Part shown: piece after piece, positions 1 through 13,300 of the stretch
How the letters are laid out: every line of letters begins with the position of its first letter
How positions within the stretch are numbered: position 1 is the stretch's first letter
Source: Zeugodacus cucurbitae
Lineage: Eukaryota; Arthropoda; Insecta; Diptera; Tephritidae
Direction: 5' to 3'
Length of the DNA stretch: 64,000 nucleotides
Assembly: GCF_028554725.1 (NCBI RefSeq)
Contig: NC_071671.1
Coordinates: forward strand, 67,264,001 to 67,328,000
Notes under the pieces: model-generated
The model's database searches: none
What the model was told of the DNA's origin: nothing
The model's input: only the letters and a program-made list of their open reading frames with translations
Translations under genes and position numbers: made by a program

Positions 1-2524
1 GGGATTATTGAAAGCAGGTGCAGTTCATAGTGGTTAATGTTTTTGCTATTCTTGTATTGAGCTAAACGAAATATTATTTTTAACAATAATGATTAATGAT
101 TTATTTATGAAAGGACTATGAAATTAATATTTTTTCAAGGTAAATTAGCTGGAAGTTGCTGGTGATGGCTTCGAAGAGAATAATGTATATCTGATGTAGA
201 GAAGTTTGCCATTAAGGTGACATGCATAATTAATGTAGGGCAGATAACTATACATTTCTCAAGGATCTTCCATTATTAAAATAGCGATGATAAGCCCTGC
301 CAAATGAATCTTAAATTATCATATTCTTCAGAACCGACCATGCAACAAGCAAATGTAATCTCCAAACTATGAACTGGAAAATAAAATTGCATTTAAACGT
401 AAATGAACGAAATTAAAATCGTTCAATAGCTGAAATAACTCATTTAAGTGACGCTGATTTCGCTTCCCAATGCATTTTCAATTAAGACTCGATAAGGTGT
501 TTCCGTGTTTCCTTGACAAAGTGGCATGTAGGTTAAATTGATTTCCTCAACCGAGAGATATTTACATACTGAATAATGCGACTCCTGCAAGGCGCGCAGC
601 AAAGCGACGCCTTGATTCACACCACGCATTGCTTGCAAGTGCTTGCCATGTCCTTCGTATTGCTGCATTATCGCTGCAATGTCTTAATGCCGTTGGCTTA
701 TGTCTTATTGCTGGCGCATAAATGTCGGAATCGCTGCTGCCTGTTGTCTTCCTGGCATATCTCACACAATTTCGCTCGCTTAAAGGAGCACGGAAGGAGC
801 GTGGGAAGAGCGGCTGTCGCTGCAATTACCACATGGAAATGTCCTGTCACACACAGCCACTCTCATGCAAATGCATATATGCATATTTGCTTGTTCGTGT
901 GCGCTTGGCCTTAAGCCTAAAGAGCAATTTCAGTTATTCAATCATTTAAATCATTTCGATTCTTGAGTGCTTGCGCTTTTCACCAAACACATAGTGGCCG
1001 CAGCGCACTTCACATCATTCTGATTGCGCCTTTCGGGTGACTGAGAATGCGAACGTTTCAGTGTGTTTGTGTGGGTGCACTTTAATCCTGTTGTTCGCCT
1101 GCGCAAATGCGACAGGCACTTGGCTAAGGACACAGACTGGCAAGTATTTGTGTATGTGAGCTGTGAATTGCTTGCGCCCACTTCGTTGCAACATCGCCAG
1201 GACGACATGCAAGGATGACGACGCGCTGTCTTACTGCCGAGTTTCGGTGGCAAAGGCAAAAGATTCAAACCAAAAAAGTGGCCAAAAAGGAGCGCTTATC
1301 TGCATGGTGAATTGTCAACATGTGTTCTTGTGGCACGCTTAAGTGCGTCTCGAGTTGGACGAGTGCTAACAAACACACATGTTAACTCACTGCGTGTGGC
1401 TTGTATTTGCACAGTTAAAAGGATTCTGCTTCCCCAGCAGCACTGTTGTTTCAGCTATTTACTTTGTTGTTCTTGCTGTTGTTGTTTGCACGTTTGACAC
1501 ACCTTTTTAGTTTTCGAAATAAACGGCACCTCAGCGTATGGCGTGTTGCAAGTACTCATGTTGCACTCACTGTATCATGTAACCAAATGATGAACACCCG
1601 CTAGAGTGTGTGTGCGTTGTGTTGCATGCCACATGCCTTTTTGTTGTCATCTGCGCCCTTGGCGTCATCATCTTTGTATCATCGCCGTTATCGGTTGTTC
1701 TTTACTTCACTTTTTTCACTTTTTTTGCAGTGAATTGTCTGTAATAATTTTTGCCACAGCTACTGTTGCCACTGGCGGTGTCACTAGTGTGGCACATACA
1801 AATATTGATATCCAAGCATGTATTTACATACAAACATATACATTTACAAGAAAACACTACTAACTACTAGCGCGAGTGCTGCCTTCGAGGCATCTTTGTG
1901 GCCGTGTGCATGCGTGCCTGTGTGTCTGTGTGTATGTGTTGCTTGTGTGGTAAAACGGCAGAAAAATGGGCGATACGCAACAACCGATGCTGATCGTTTT
2001 CTTATTACCTCACTTACTTTTCGATTTATTTGATTCTTATTCCATTTTTGCACTTTGTTAGCTTCCTACAATACATTGATATTGTTGTTGTGGTTGCTGT
2101 TGTTGTCGTTGGCACTTTTGTATGCTAACAGCAGTTGCATGCACTACACGAAGGAATAAATGTACGACACATGCTTGCGTGACTCTGCGTGCTGCTGTAC
2201 ACCTGCGGGCAGCAAAATAGGGACGGTTCGTACTTTTTTGCTCTACCCCTCAATCTCTCCTCTATGCAAATATGATAATATGATGTATAATAAGGTTAAC
2301 GGTATTCTACTTGCTAAATAATCACTTCACTTAGACTGGAAGAGGTTTAATGAGCTCTAAATTTGTTGAATAAAAAATACTGGCTCCCTGTTGTATACAA
2401 AATGGTCTTTTTATGAGTCGAGCTCCGACTTATTGTCATGAATGAGGCAGATATCCAACTATTTATATTCTCTTCAGATATTCGACATAACCATAAAAAT
2501 TATCTTTCAAAAATATACTTAACA
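1..2524. other. Non-coding flank, no gene recognised
   Basis: Open frames here are short, overlap on both strands and show no domain or codon pattern. TG/CA-rich microsatellite-like patches occur at 1600-1625 and 1905-1945. This may be intergenic DNA or an intron of a neighbour outside the window. Confidence 0.5.
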
Positions 2525-2907
2525 TGTGTTCAAAAAATAACGGGAATTGTAAAATTTTCAATTGCCCAAAAGTCCAATTGTCAATTTTTTTATTCTAAAA
2601 CTATACTGGAACAATGCCCCAGCCGCTATATTCGTCAGACATGACTGCGTGTGACTTTTTCCTATTTTCCACAAATAAAGAGAACCTTAAAGGCACACCG
2701 TTTTAGAAGTATAACAAGAGAAATCGCTAAAGAGTCAAAGGCTATACCAAAAATCGAGTTTGAGAAGTCTTACGACGATTGAAAGAAGCGCTGGCATTAA
2801 TGCATCAGATCGAATGGCGACTATTTTGAATGTGACAACATTAATGTAAACGAATAAATAAATATTTCTTCCAAAAAAACTAAAATTCCCGTTATTTTTT
2901 GAACACA
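2525..2907 (+). mobile_element. Fossil Tc1/mariner element with 24-bp inverted ends
   Basis: A 24-bp perfect inverted repeat (TGTGTTCAAAAAATAACGGG and four more bases) lies at 2525-2548 and 2884-2907. It encloses about 335 bp with a decayed transposase C-terminus. Flanking TA duplications are not clear. The element is a deletion derivative: nothing of the N-terminal or early catalytic domain is left. Confidence 0.75.
2641..2857 (+). pseudogene. Decayed mariner-family transposase C-terminus
   Basis: The frame starting at 2641 reads MTACDFFLFSTNKENLKGTP, resembling the transposase region around the last catalytic Asp (xxCDFFLF). The rest is in a second frame: IAKESKAIPKIEFEKSYDD, a stop where Trp is expected, KKRWH, a stop where Lys is expected, then CIRSNGDYFECDNINVNE and the natural stop. 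So at least one frameshift and two nonsense changes are present. Confidence 0.75.
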
Positions 2908-4387
2908 CATATTAATAACGAATCAGATTTCGAAAAAACCAGCTTCAATATTCAAATTAATTTCACCTTCTTCGTATGAAATTAAAAAATAAATCATCGT
3001 TTCCATTTATGTGCCCGCTGCTGTACACATGCTGAATGCGTTTGCCGTACGACGAGCCCATTCAACTCATTCTACATGACACCATATGCATGATCATATT
3101 TCCTATGCATGTCGAGCATTGTAATCAAACCGAAAACGAGAAGAAAAAACCGAAAAACCCGGCAAAGAAATCGTTGCAAAGAAAATACAATTGAAAAAAT
3201 TGAATCAAGCCAGCAAGTTGTGAAAACGTGGCTAAAAGGATGTCTACGCCGTTGCAGCGTCATCCTTTGCATCACAAGCACACACGCACCGACACACAGT
3301 CGGTCATTTGTGGCATGGCAACAGCCGCCTGCCTTGCCTCATGCAATCACATTTGCCTTGCTGATGCAGCAGTCCAGGCAGCTCCTGCTGGTTGCGGCGC
3401 TCCATTGCCGACTGTCGACTACCGGCTGGCTCCTGACTGCTGGCCGCAATCGCATTGCCACTGCCACAGCAGCATTTATTCAAAATTTGCTTGTTGCTGT
3501 GTGCCGGTGTGCGGCATGTGGCGGCGGCAGCAGGCCACAGCTGATTGCAACGCATAGATTACGTTCTCATATTTTTTCGGTTGCATTACAAATTTGTTGT
3601 TTCACCCGAAATTATTGTAATGAGTGCGCAAATACACGCTCTCGCTGTTGTTGTTGTTGTTGTACATCCTGCTTCTTTTTGCACCCAAATGCATATTTAT
3701 GGGTTTTTTGTTGTTTTTTGTTGCTTATTCCGTTTTAGCTCGCATTAAAATGCGCGCCGAAATTGCGTCGTGTGGTCCTGCGGATGCCAGGCGCTGAATG
3801 GTCTTACAACGGCGCTCGCCGGGCTTCATGCCATTCATGCAAAGTCGCCGTTGAAATTGTTGTTGTTGCATACACATGCAATTATGTCAGCGCGCGCCCG
3901 TGAGCACATGATGCATGCATTTTTATTCATTTTATTTATTTATTTATGTTTTTTTTGTTGCTTTTTTAATCTTTCAACATGCAAATTTGTTTTGGGTTCA
4001 GGCTTGGCTTGTTCTTATCTCTGTGCTGATTCCTTCGCCGGCTTCTGTGTAAGCTGTGTAAGGCGCAGATAAGAAAACATGCAAATATTTTTATTTATTT
4101 TATTTGCATTTATATATTTCATTGGGGTAAAGCGTATGCATTTTGAGCGCTATCTGTCGACGATTTATGCAGAAGTCATCGGTGTGCATTTCATTTAAGC
4201 CATTTAAGTTAAGTCTTTAAGAGCTGCTTTTAAAAGACTGAAGGCTAAATGTTGCACTATTTTAGTTAGAAATGTGATCTTAATAAATTCTAATATCATT
4301 TTTAGGGTATCAAGTAAACAATTGTTCGATCATTCCATGGAAAAAATAATTAATAATAATGAATACTCTACAAGTCCTTAATTATTA
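2908..4387. other. Non-coding flank, no gene recognised
   Basis: A plus-strand frame of 209 codons (3109-3738) is Cys/Thr/Arg-rich with no family resemblance and is best explained by CA- and TTG-rich sequence. TTG repeats occur at 3646-3662 and 3859-3870. Confidence 0.5.
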
Positions 4388-4749
4388 CCGTCCTACTTTA
4401 TGGTGCAGAAGCGTAGATGATGTCAACATCCGATGAGACGACAATTGGAGTTTTCGAGTGAAAGGTTTTGCGGAAGATTTACGATTCCTTAAACATTGGC
4501 AACGGCGAATACGACGACATTGACATAGTCCAGCGAATAAAAAGAGAGCGGCTACGCTGACTAGGTCATGTTGTTCGAATGGACGAAAGTGCTCCAGCTC
4601 TGAAAGTGTTCGGGGCGGTACCCGCTGGTGGAAGCCGAGAAAGAGGGAGAACTCCACTCCGATGGAATGACCTGGCTTCCCTAGGTATTACCAATTGGTG
4701 CCAAACTGCCAAAAGTAGAGAAGCGTGGCGCGCTGTTGTGGTCTCGTAA
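4388..4749 (+). mobile_element. 3' end of a degenerate non-LTR retrotransposon (reverse-transcriptase C-terminal region)
   Basis: The plus strand reads TVLLYGAEA, a stop where Trp is expected, then VLRKIY, IKRERLR, a second stop at an expected Trp, LGHVVRMDESAPALKVFGA, GGSRERGRTPLRWND and NWCQTAKSREAWRAVV. The 'LR(W)LGHV.RM ... GR.P.RW.D ... W...A..R..WR..V' order is typical of the region after the reverse transcriptase of insect non-LTR elements. Upstream parts are missing, as expected for a 5'-truncated insertion. The clade is not assigned. Confidence 0.75.
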
Positions 4750-6614
4750 GCGGTGTCTACACCAGTTATAAGCCATTAAAATGTAGTTAATTTTTAGGAA
4801 GATGGCAAATATAATCGAATTTTTTTTTTAATTATATTCTGCCCAAATAATTTGTGGAGGGCCTTATGCTCAACATAAATTTTTTTATATATTCAGTATC
4901 TTTTTCTTACAAGCCGCAATTCTATTTCAAAATATAACTAAAATTAATATTTCTGAAATACTTTCCTTTTGAAATTCCTATTTAATTTGATCAAAAGTTG
5001 ACAATTGTGTCAGTAAAGACATTAATTCCTTTCTATAGTATATCCCGGGCGATATTAAAATTAATAAAGGTCTCTAAATTAAATATAGCATTCTTCTGTT
5101 AGACGAAGTTTTTCTGACTAATGTGAAAATAATAATTTAAGTATATGAGTTCATTGAAGTCTATAAGCAGCATACCGACGATAATTTCCTCTACAAAAAT
5201 TAAGATTATAGCATGACATAAAAACTAGCATGCAATAAACCAAAATATTTCTGAATTTTAAAAGCATAAATTCGCAAGCAATTCTTAAACATAAAATGTG
5301 TTGCATGCTATTTCTTGCTCTAAATAATTATAATAAATTATGGCGCGGAAGAGTTTGTGTCTATGATAAGTGGAGACTAACATAATACCGTAATTTCTGT
5401 TAGTATAACAGTTGACTTGGTTGGTTTATTGGCTTGAAACGAAGACAATGCTGGTGCGAGAACTCGATACACATTTTACGATATTATTTATAAATATTAA
5501 GAAAATGAATCAGTTTAGATTATTATAATTAATTTTCTTCAAAATAATTTTTGGGACTTTACGAGTTAACAGTTTTTATATCTTTTTAATGCCTTTACAT
5601 ATATTCTTCTTACTCTTGGTGTGCTAACAACCGCCAGATGGCGCGTGAAACTGGTTAGGTACAATTTATAAACTATAATATTTGCTATAACTGAAATTAT
5701 GGCTGATTATGGTATATTGAGCAAATTATTGCAGAGAAATGTTTTACATAGAACTCTACATTATTCTTGTGTAGAAAGGAGCTCTCCAAGGATTTTTCGT
5801 AGACTTTACTCTCAGTCAATGTTTGTAGAATTTTTGGAAATGGTTGGTTTTACGGATTTTATTTTATATAAATAGCATTATGGTTGCTGGCAAGGCGTGT
5901 TGAGCTTATTACAAGTAACCTTCTATTCGCTGGACAGCATGTGTTGTGGTTGCCAAATGTTACTAAAATTTATTATGGAAGAAAAGATTTTTGTTATATA
6001 CGTAATCTTAAAATTAATTTGTGACCTACCGTTATTTATTATTATTATTTCGATATTAAAAATAAAAATACCATTTATTTAGCTAAATTATATGTTTTAT
6101 TACTATTCAATATTTGTGTAAACATTTTAAATTAAATAAAATGATTAATAAACTTTATCATAGTTTAATATATGTAAATTGTTGCTTAGCATTTGTGTTA
6201 GCAAAGAAGCACAAGAAAGAAAAAATAATTTTGCAAAAAAAAATTTAATACTAAATCATTTTTCAATTTTTAATCTTAGACATTTTTCATGATTTTCAAT
6301 TATTTTTGTATAACAACATTCTCACGGCAAAAATAATAAAACATTTCTTTGCTCCAACATTTCGTGTTATAAGTACATATGTATGTATGTATACACATAA
6401 GTATATATTTAATTTTTTTATAATTTTCCTAAAAAAATTTTGATTTTATAAAGTTTCGTTTTTTCTCTGCTTTTTGCATTGATTAACAATTGGGAAGATT
6501 TCGTTGCTTAAATACACGCTATTGGGCGGATCATTTGCTTAATTATAACATATTTTTAATTAATTAAGTAATTAATTATTTGATATATTTTTAACTTTTT
6601 TTTTGCTTAAATAT
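4750..6614. other. AT-rich non-coding DNA between jbug 3' end and a retrotransposon remnant
   Basis: No gene seen. It has long A/T tracts (6230-6245, 6590-6650) and one GC-rich palindrome-like CTCF-type site at 5631-5644. A short plus-strand frame (5897-6082) is hydrophobic but resembles nothing recognisable. Confidence 0.5.
5631..5644 (+). promoter_or_regulatory. CTCF-like insulator motif
   Basis: CCGCCAGATGGCGC matches the CTCF core (CC..CAG..GGCGC type). It is also an inverted repeat, CGCCA-GA-TGGCG. It stands out in an AT-rich stretch 1.6 kb past the jbug stop. Binding is inferred from the motif only. Confidence 0.4.
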
Positions 6615-6620
6615 TTTATT
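6615..6620 (-). terminator. Candidate polyadenylation signal AATAAA for jbug
   Basis: TTTATT on the plus strand reads AATAAA on the minus strand, about 600 nt past the jbug stop. The region is AT-rich, so such hexamers are common by chance. Confidence 0.35.
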
Positions 6621-7220
6621 AAAAAAAAAATAAATTTTAAAAGAAAATAATGCCTCACTTTTACTTGTGGTTACTGTGAGTTAGCTGCCCTCTTTCGCCT
6701 CTCCTCGCCGTCGATTTGTGTGACCAGTTTGTAGTATCGTATGTAGCCGCAGAGTTACTCCGTTGAACCGCATTTTCATACGAGCCTTTGCTTTCTAAAT
6801 AAGTAAACCTCTCTAATGAGTTGGCGTAAATATTATATTTTGCTCGTGCGCCCATTATTTTTCACGTTTCCTTCACACACATTGGGGCACGTGTGCTTCG
6901 CGTGTTCGTCAAAGCAGCACGCAATTGTTGTCCTGTCGGCAGCGACGTCGCAAACAACTGCGCGAGCCCATGTCGTAGATGAAATCCGGATTGCTTATGT
7001 AATGCTGGTTCAGTAACTGACTGCCCAGCAGTGGCGATAAACGTATTTGTTGTTGGGAACGATAATATTGTTGCGGTGATGCTGGTAATGTATTATGTTG
7101 CATTGGTAATGTTTGGTGGTGTTGGTGTGGGTGTAAGTGTTGTTGTTGTTGGTGTTGGTGTTGTGTTAGTTGACTGAGGGCAGGGCTGGGCAGTATAATT
7201 GTGCTAATACTACTCTGGCC
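6615..7220 (-). other. Putative 3' UTR of jbug
   Basis: The stretch below the stop codon has no coding signal. It contains CAACAACAACACC-type runs (GTTGTTGGTGTTGG on the plus strand near 7110-7165). A canonical AATAAA on the minus strand at 6615-6620, next to an A/T homopolymer tract, is the first good candidate end. The exact 3' end needs transcript data. Confidence 0.45.
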
Positions 7221-7352
7221 TCATATACCTTGCAAATAGCGTCGCAACTCTTCTTCAGTGTCGAATATCATGACCGGGAATGGTGAGCCGGGCACAAATT
7301 CACCAGCCCATTTCACTTCGACACGATAATCGCCCGGCTCTGTGGGATCGTA
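7221..7352 (-). CDS. jbug: jbug coding exon 17: C-terminus and stop
   Basis: Encodes residues 2940-2982 and a TGA stop at 7221-7223. It ends the last filamin repeat (GDYRVEVKWAGEFVPGSPF) followed by a short acidic-then-basic tail, DTEEELRRYLQGI. The C-terminal filamin repeat is the dimerisation unit in vertebrate filamins; whether that holds here is not visible in sequence. Confidence 0.93.
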   Translation of the reverse strand, partial: YDPTEPGDYRVEVKWAGEFVPGSPFPVMIFDTEEELRRYLQGI

Positions 7353-10300
7353 CTGCAAGGTAGACACACGAAGGATTAGAAGCTTAAAATGTAAGGGAGA
7401 TATCCTTTTCTTTTCTTTTCTATTCTTACCTTGCAGAGTATTGTGCGATCCTTCTGGCTTTCACGCTGCATCTCCACACGGAACGCGCCCTTTGGTCCAC
7501 GCACTCTCACTGTCAGTTGACCAGCACCAGCGCCGCGTGTGTCGCAGATGAAACGCGATTGGAAGGTGGCTAAGACACCGTGCTCAATGCCGGGACCATA
7601 GACACGTACCTACAAACAGAAGAGAGAGAGAGAGTTTAGAAGTTAGAACATTTTCCTGTGAAAAAAATTCTTTGAAGGTTCTTCAAGTGCTTACCTTACT
7701 AGCATCTGGTGCACCAGCGACCTTCAATGCGAACGGCGAACCGGGCACATTTTGGCCACCATATTTGATCGTCAGTAAATGTCTGCCCGGCTCTTGTGGT
7801 TTAATGTTCAGCGTAAATGTGGCATCACCGTGATCATACAGCTCGCAATAAGCCACTTTACGTGGTCCAGCACAGTGAGCTGTTAACTCACCAGGGCCAG
7901 CGCGACGTGTATCAATCCACGACTTAATATCCTTACCGACAATACCATGTCGAAGGCCCTCACCCGAGCAGATGACTTTCGAAGCATCCATAGAAGAACC
8001 GACAGCGACGGTGAGTGGACAACCTTTTACAAGGCGACCATTCCATTTGACTGATAAGGTTAGCGGACCAGAAGAAGACTTCTGCGGTGTGTAGGAGGCT
8101 AACCAAATATTTTCTGTTGGACGCGGTTGCGCCAAGCTTACTGGCACCGAAGTGTTGTCTTGATGTACTAGTATGACTTCCGGTCGTCCGGCAGGTGCAT
8201 TTGTGGCATCTATTGTGAAATGTGCGGCTTCACCAGCTTGTGCCGCTGCGAGACCACGACCTGTGAGCACCACTTTGTCGGCAGCTTGTTGGCCCGTGAC
8301 GAAAGCACTACGTGGACATTGCACAATAGTGAGACCACTCCAAGTGAGGTCTAAATCGTGCTCGCCCGGTGCTAAACTGTCGGCCGAAATGTAGATACGC
8401 ATTTTGCCATCACTCAATTTGTCAACGGGTATTTCAATACCATCTATAGAGCAGGCCAACTCGCCAGGGCCAGCGTTCTCTATATCGAACACTATACGTG
8501 CTGGTAAAATGAGACGACCATCGTGATCGAGTAGTGTACCCCAACCGCCAACAGGTGTAATCTTCGAAGATTCGACACAGGAAATATTCCACGGTGAACC
8601 GGGTAAATTACCGCGATTCGGACAACTGGCGCGTATTTCATAATGACCGACTGAGAGAATGGTGTACGAAATACGCCATTCATTATTGCCCAGAGCCTGT
8701 AAATTTTTATGATGTTACAAAATGAGCTTCAATGACTTGTAAGTTGTTGTGAGTACCTTGATCTTCGGTTCGATACGTTCACCAAACTCATCGACACGCT
8801 CGATTTGCACATTCGGTGCAATGGGACAGTAGACAATGAAGGAGGCCTCCTTGTTGCGTTGGCATACCTCCAGACCATTGCCGGCGGCGCGCGTATCGGT
8901 CTTTACGCCTGTTGAGGATGCGGTAAAAGAGAAAGGCGAACCCTGCACCGTTTCGCCGCCATACATGATCGTTAGTTTGTAAGCACCTGGTTGGGATGGC
9001 ACGAATTCAACACTATATATGCCTTCTGATTGCTCGGTGATGTGGACGGGAAGATTTTGATTTGTGGGAGATACCGCGAAGGCCTCTATTTCGGCGATAC
9101 CGGCATTATCGGTGCGCACTAGATGATTAAGAAAGCATTACAAAAGTTGAGTTTAAGAATTGATAGTTAGTGAGCAAACCTGTGAAACAGATGGGACTGT
9201 GTAGCGCTAACTGGCCTTTTGGTACACCCTGCACTGTAACACGACTGGTATCAAAGGCTTCGCATGTGAACGGACTGCCTGGTAGTGGCTTAGATTGATG
9301 AAGCACCTCTGCAAGAGTTTCATTTAAGTAAATTAAGTTAAAATTCAACGAAAGTTAACTTACCAACTATGCTCTGACCCGGTTTAGTGATTGTGAACTC
9401 AGCCTGTAAATGTCCACTCTTAGTTTGATAACAACGCACTGGTAAAGCTTGACCACCTGGACCAGATACAACTACATCGAATTCGCGAGCCGGTCTTTTA
9501 ACGGTGTCGATGGCAAACGATGTTGTCTTGCCAACACGTGCCTGATATAAGCCGAGTCCTGATACACTGATATCCTTACCGGCATTCGCAGGCAGCACAT
9601 TGATCTCCAATGGTTTTAGTGAAATCGGCACTTCGTTGAAGAGTATGGTCATCTTGTGTGGAGCCACACGTGTGGGATGATAGACGATCTCATAAATGCC
9701 TGTCTTAGATGGGCCGCGTATGGAATGTGGTACTTCGGTTGCACCACATTTTACAATGGCTGAAAGTTCTCCTTGACCAGCTTCATTGAGCGATACCGAG
9801 ATGCTAGCTGGTTGCTGGCAAATCGCTTCACCGACTTCGGTGATCTTCACCAACGATGGATCGAAAACCGTGAGGGTGCGTGTGCCGATATGCTGACGCG
9901 TGTCGCGATCGATAAAGCGTATCAAATAATTACCGGTCATGTGCGTGCGGAATTCCGCTGTTTGTCTAGTAATGGTATACGGTACTGGCTTGTGATCGGG
10001 TCCCATAATTTCTGCGATCTGATCATCTGTTGGAAAGTCAATGGTGGCCAAACTACCGATCTGTATGTGTTGTGTTGTCTGTTGTATGTCGACGCGGAAT
10101 GGACTGCCGTCGACGGGCACTTCGTTGAATGTAATATTCACATAATGTGCTTCTGTGGTCTGTGGCACAAAGGTCACATCGTAGAGACCACGTGCACAGG
10201 CAACCACTTCGGCTTTTACGGTGCTCGTGTCTGTGGAAACGACCAATTCAAGTGTACCTTCACCAGCGCCAGCGGCGTCTACACTGAAAGTGACGGGCAC

Positions 10301-13300
10301 GCCTAATGCGGCCGGACCATATTGTTGATCCAACCCACTGATGCTGACACGTGAAACATCGAAGACATTGCACGAGAAGGGTGAACCGTTGATGTGTTTA
10401 TCATTTGCGGTAATGCTGATTAAATGACGACCCACCACTGTAGGTTGGAAAGTTGCTGTGTAGGCGTCGCCGCCTTGTGGACTCAATTGACATATAATAT
10501 TATCACCAGATGGTGTAGTCACAAAAACTTGTGGCTCCACGCCTTCGAAGCCCTCCAATTCGAATGTGTTATCAACTTTGATAGCCGCTTGCTTGAGACC
10601 TTCACCGGTAGCCATAGCGCGTGGCAAACTAATGGGCGCTGATGCAATTTGACAAGTGAATGGTGAACCGGGCACTGGGTGACCATTAAAACGCACGGAT
10701 AGCGAGTGTGGCGCAGCCTCGGTGGGTTTGAAGTTCACCTTGAAACGCGCATTACCCTCCGACTGCACATAATTCGGTACATTTTTACCATTAACCGCAA
10801 CAATGATTTCCAAGTTGCCTGCACCAGCCTGACTGGCATTGATGCCGAAGCTCACACTTTTACCAACCACTCCCGGACGTATATCGGTAACAATAACCTT
10901 CTCAGCCGAATACGACTTGAGTAGGAATGGACTACCCTCGACATGACCACCGCCAGGCAAACGTACTTCCACCGAATGATCACCAACCTCGACAGGTTCA
11001 AATTTAATATTATAACCAATACCCTCCAACGCGTCGATCTTGACGGGCACACTGCGTCTGGCCGGACCGAGCACTTCAACACTAGGCTCCGTGTCGGACT
11101 CAACGACGAACTCAAAAAGCCGTCCAACACTAACTTTGTCCAAAGTTTCGGGTGATTGTATGCGCGCAGCGGCCGAAACACGGCACGTGAACGGTGAGCC
11201 CGGCACATCTTGTCCATTGAAACGTAACTCGACTGTGTGATTTTGTGCATCACGTGGTGTAAAACTAATGGCATAGGTGTGTTGTCCCTGTGCTTGCGCA
11301 GAAGTCGGCACTCGTCCACCATTTACGGTGACCTCTAGATTGCCTGGACCCGCTTGCGATGTTTCTACCAAGAAAGTAACTGGTTTGCCAACAGTGCCAT
11401 TGCTGACATTCTTCACTTTGATGGCGTTCACGTCGTAAACCTAGTTAAATATATCATATGAAGTTAGTATATGGAATGATCAGAAGTTGTTTGGGACGTT
11501 AGCCGGTACAATTTGGTTACATGTATACAATGATACATGAACCCAAACTGCTACGACCTTCGACCTTAGTGTCTAAAATATAATTGCGATACAATTGTAT
11601 GATCCTACCTTAGCTGCGTAGGGACTACCAGCGGTGGACAAACCGTTGACCGTGACATTCACACGATGTTCGCCGACAACGCGTGGCACGAACTCGGCCT
11701 TGAAGATACCCTCCGAGGTTTGATGGACCTGTGCGGGCACTGATTGACCGGCAGGTCCTGTTGTGTTGCAGCAAATTTGTTTTTGATTTTTATTTTTGTT
11801 GCAGGAGAGTTTTTTGTTGTTGCGATTTTGGTTTTTAGTTGAGTTTTAAAGTTTTTGGTTTTTTATATTTATTTAAAAAGTGTTTTTTTATAGTTCATTA
11901 TTTTTTTGTTTTTATTTTTACGTTGCGCGAACACATAGCATAGAGTTAACGTCGTAAAAATTTGGTTTTTGTTGAAATTTGCAAAATACGGGTAAAGTAT
12001 TTATATTTTGTTTAGCAAAAGCAAATACGTTGGTTTTAGTTTCAGTTTTGGATTGGCAAAGTTAGTTGGGATTGTTGTTATACAAATTTAATTATTTTTA
12101 TTATTTTATTAATTATGGGGTTTGGCATGTGTGTGTTTATTGTTTCAAAATGAATAAATGAGAAAAATTTTGAAAAAAAGCTTGATTAGTTTTTTTTTTT
12201 TTAAGTTAATAAATGTTTAATTATATGAAATGAGCGTAATTTAGGGGTTTAATCATAGCTGAATAAGCGGCATTATGAAACGTTTTGAAGTAAATTTTTA
12301 GACTAAGAACTGTTTTATTCTGTGACTACACCTACTACTACTACTAGATAATTTGCGTACTACATACTACTAACTGGAGATATATATATCTATATCAATA
12401 CGTATATACAAATGTGGTGAATTTGTTATAGTAACAGGGTATATTTTAAAGGATATGATACAAAAGCAATTTGTGTTAGTATCTGCATACTTAAAGGGAA
12501 CAAATACGTAAAATAAAGTTATTTGATTCAAGGAATAACCAAATTTAACTGAATATCTACATATATATACATACAATCGGAAAGTCATAGTTAGAAATCG
12601 TTAAACCATAAATGATTAAAGTTATACTAATTTTAAGAGAGTAGTGACTTTACGGCCACATTTTGATATTTGGTCTTTAATTGACAGCTAATCGGTTGTA
12701 AAAAAAGTAATTTCCATGAATCCAAAAACAGTTATCATAATCTATACACTCTACTCATATTTTCGGCACTTAGATGGTCAAACTTAAATTAAGTTTATCT
12801 ATACTTAGGAGGTCTTGACATCATTAAGTAACGATACTCTTAGGTGTCCAAGTAGAATACTACCTGACCCTTGTCGCGAAGATCAATACATATATTTCTT
12901 TTCTAACCCCAAATGAAATCTTTTTGAACGTACCACTATTAAATCCTTATTGTAATGATTTAAATAATTCCTATCAAAGTTCTCTATAAGGTTTTATGAG
13001 TTTATAAGAATAACCTTGAACTCTTACGTGGTATACCCAGACTTCTACAATCGTAACTAATGTTATGCATCACAGATCCTGGATATAACGTGTATACGTA
13101 TTCTATCTACATATCGGTATTAATCTGGGTATAAGTTATGCTTGTGGAATAGTTACATATAAATTATTTTGTTCTAGAAACGGATAGATCCAGCTCCATA
13201 CTCTGCTATACAGACCAAATATACCACATATTTAAGAAGATATATTCCAAAAAATCATTTGAAGCAATTAGAACACTAGAGGCCGAAACACGTTGCAATT

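Noticed and set aside
3109..3738. Plus-strand frame of 209 codons
   Set aside because: Composition follows CA/TTG-rich DNA, overlaps other frames, and shows no domain or family resemblance.
9773..10306. Plus-strand 177-codon frame opposite jbug exon 12
   Set aside because: Antisense shadow of filamin repeats; the minus-strand frame has clear domain signatures and matching splice sites.
10852..11322. Minus-strand 156-codon frame inside exon 12
   Set aside because: Out-of-frame shadow of the jbug coding sequence.
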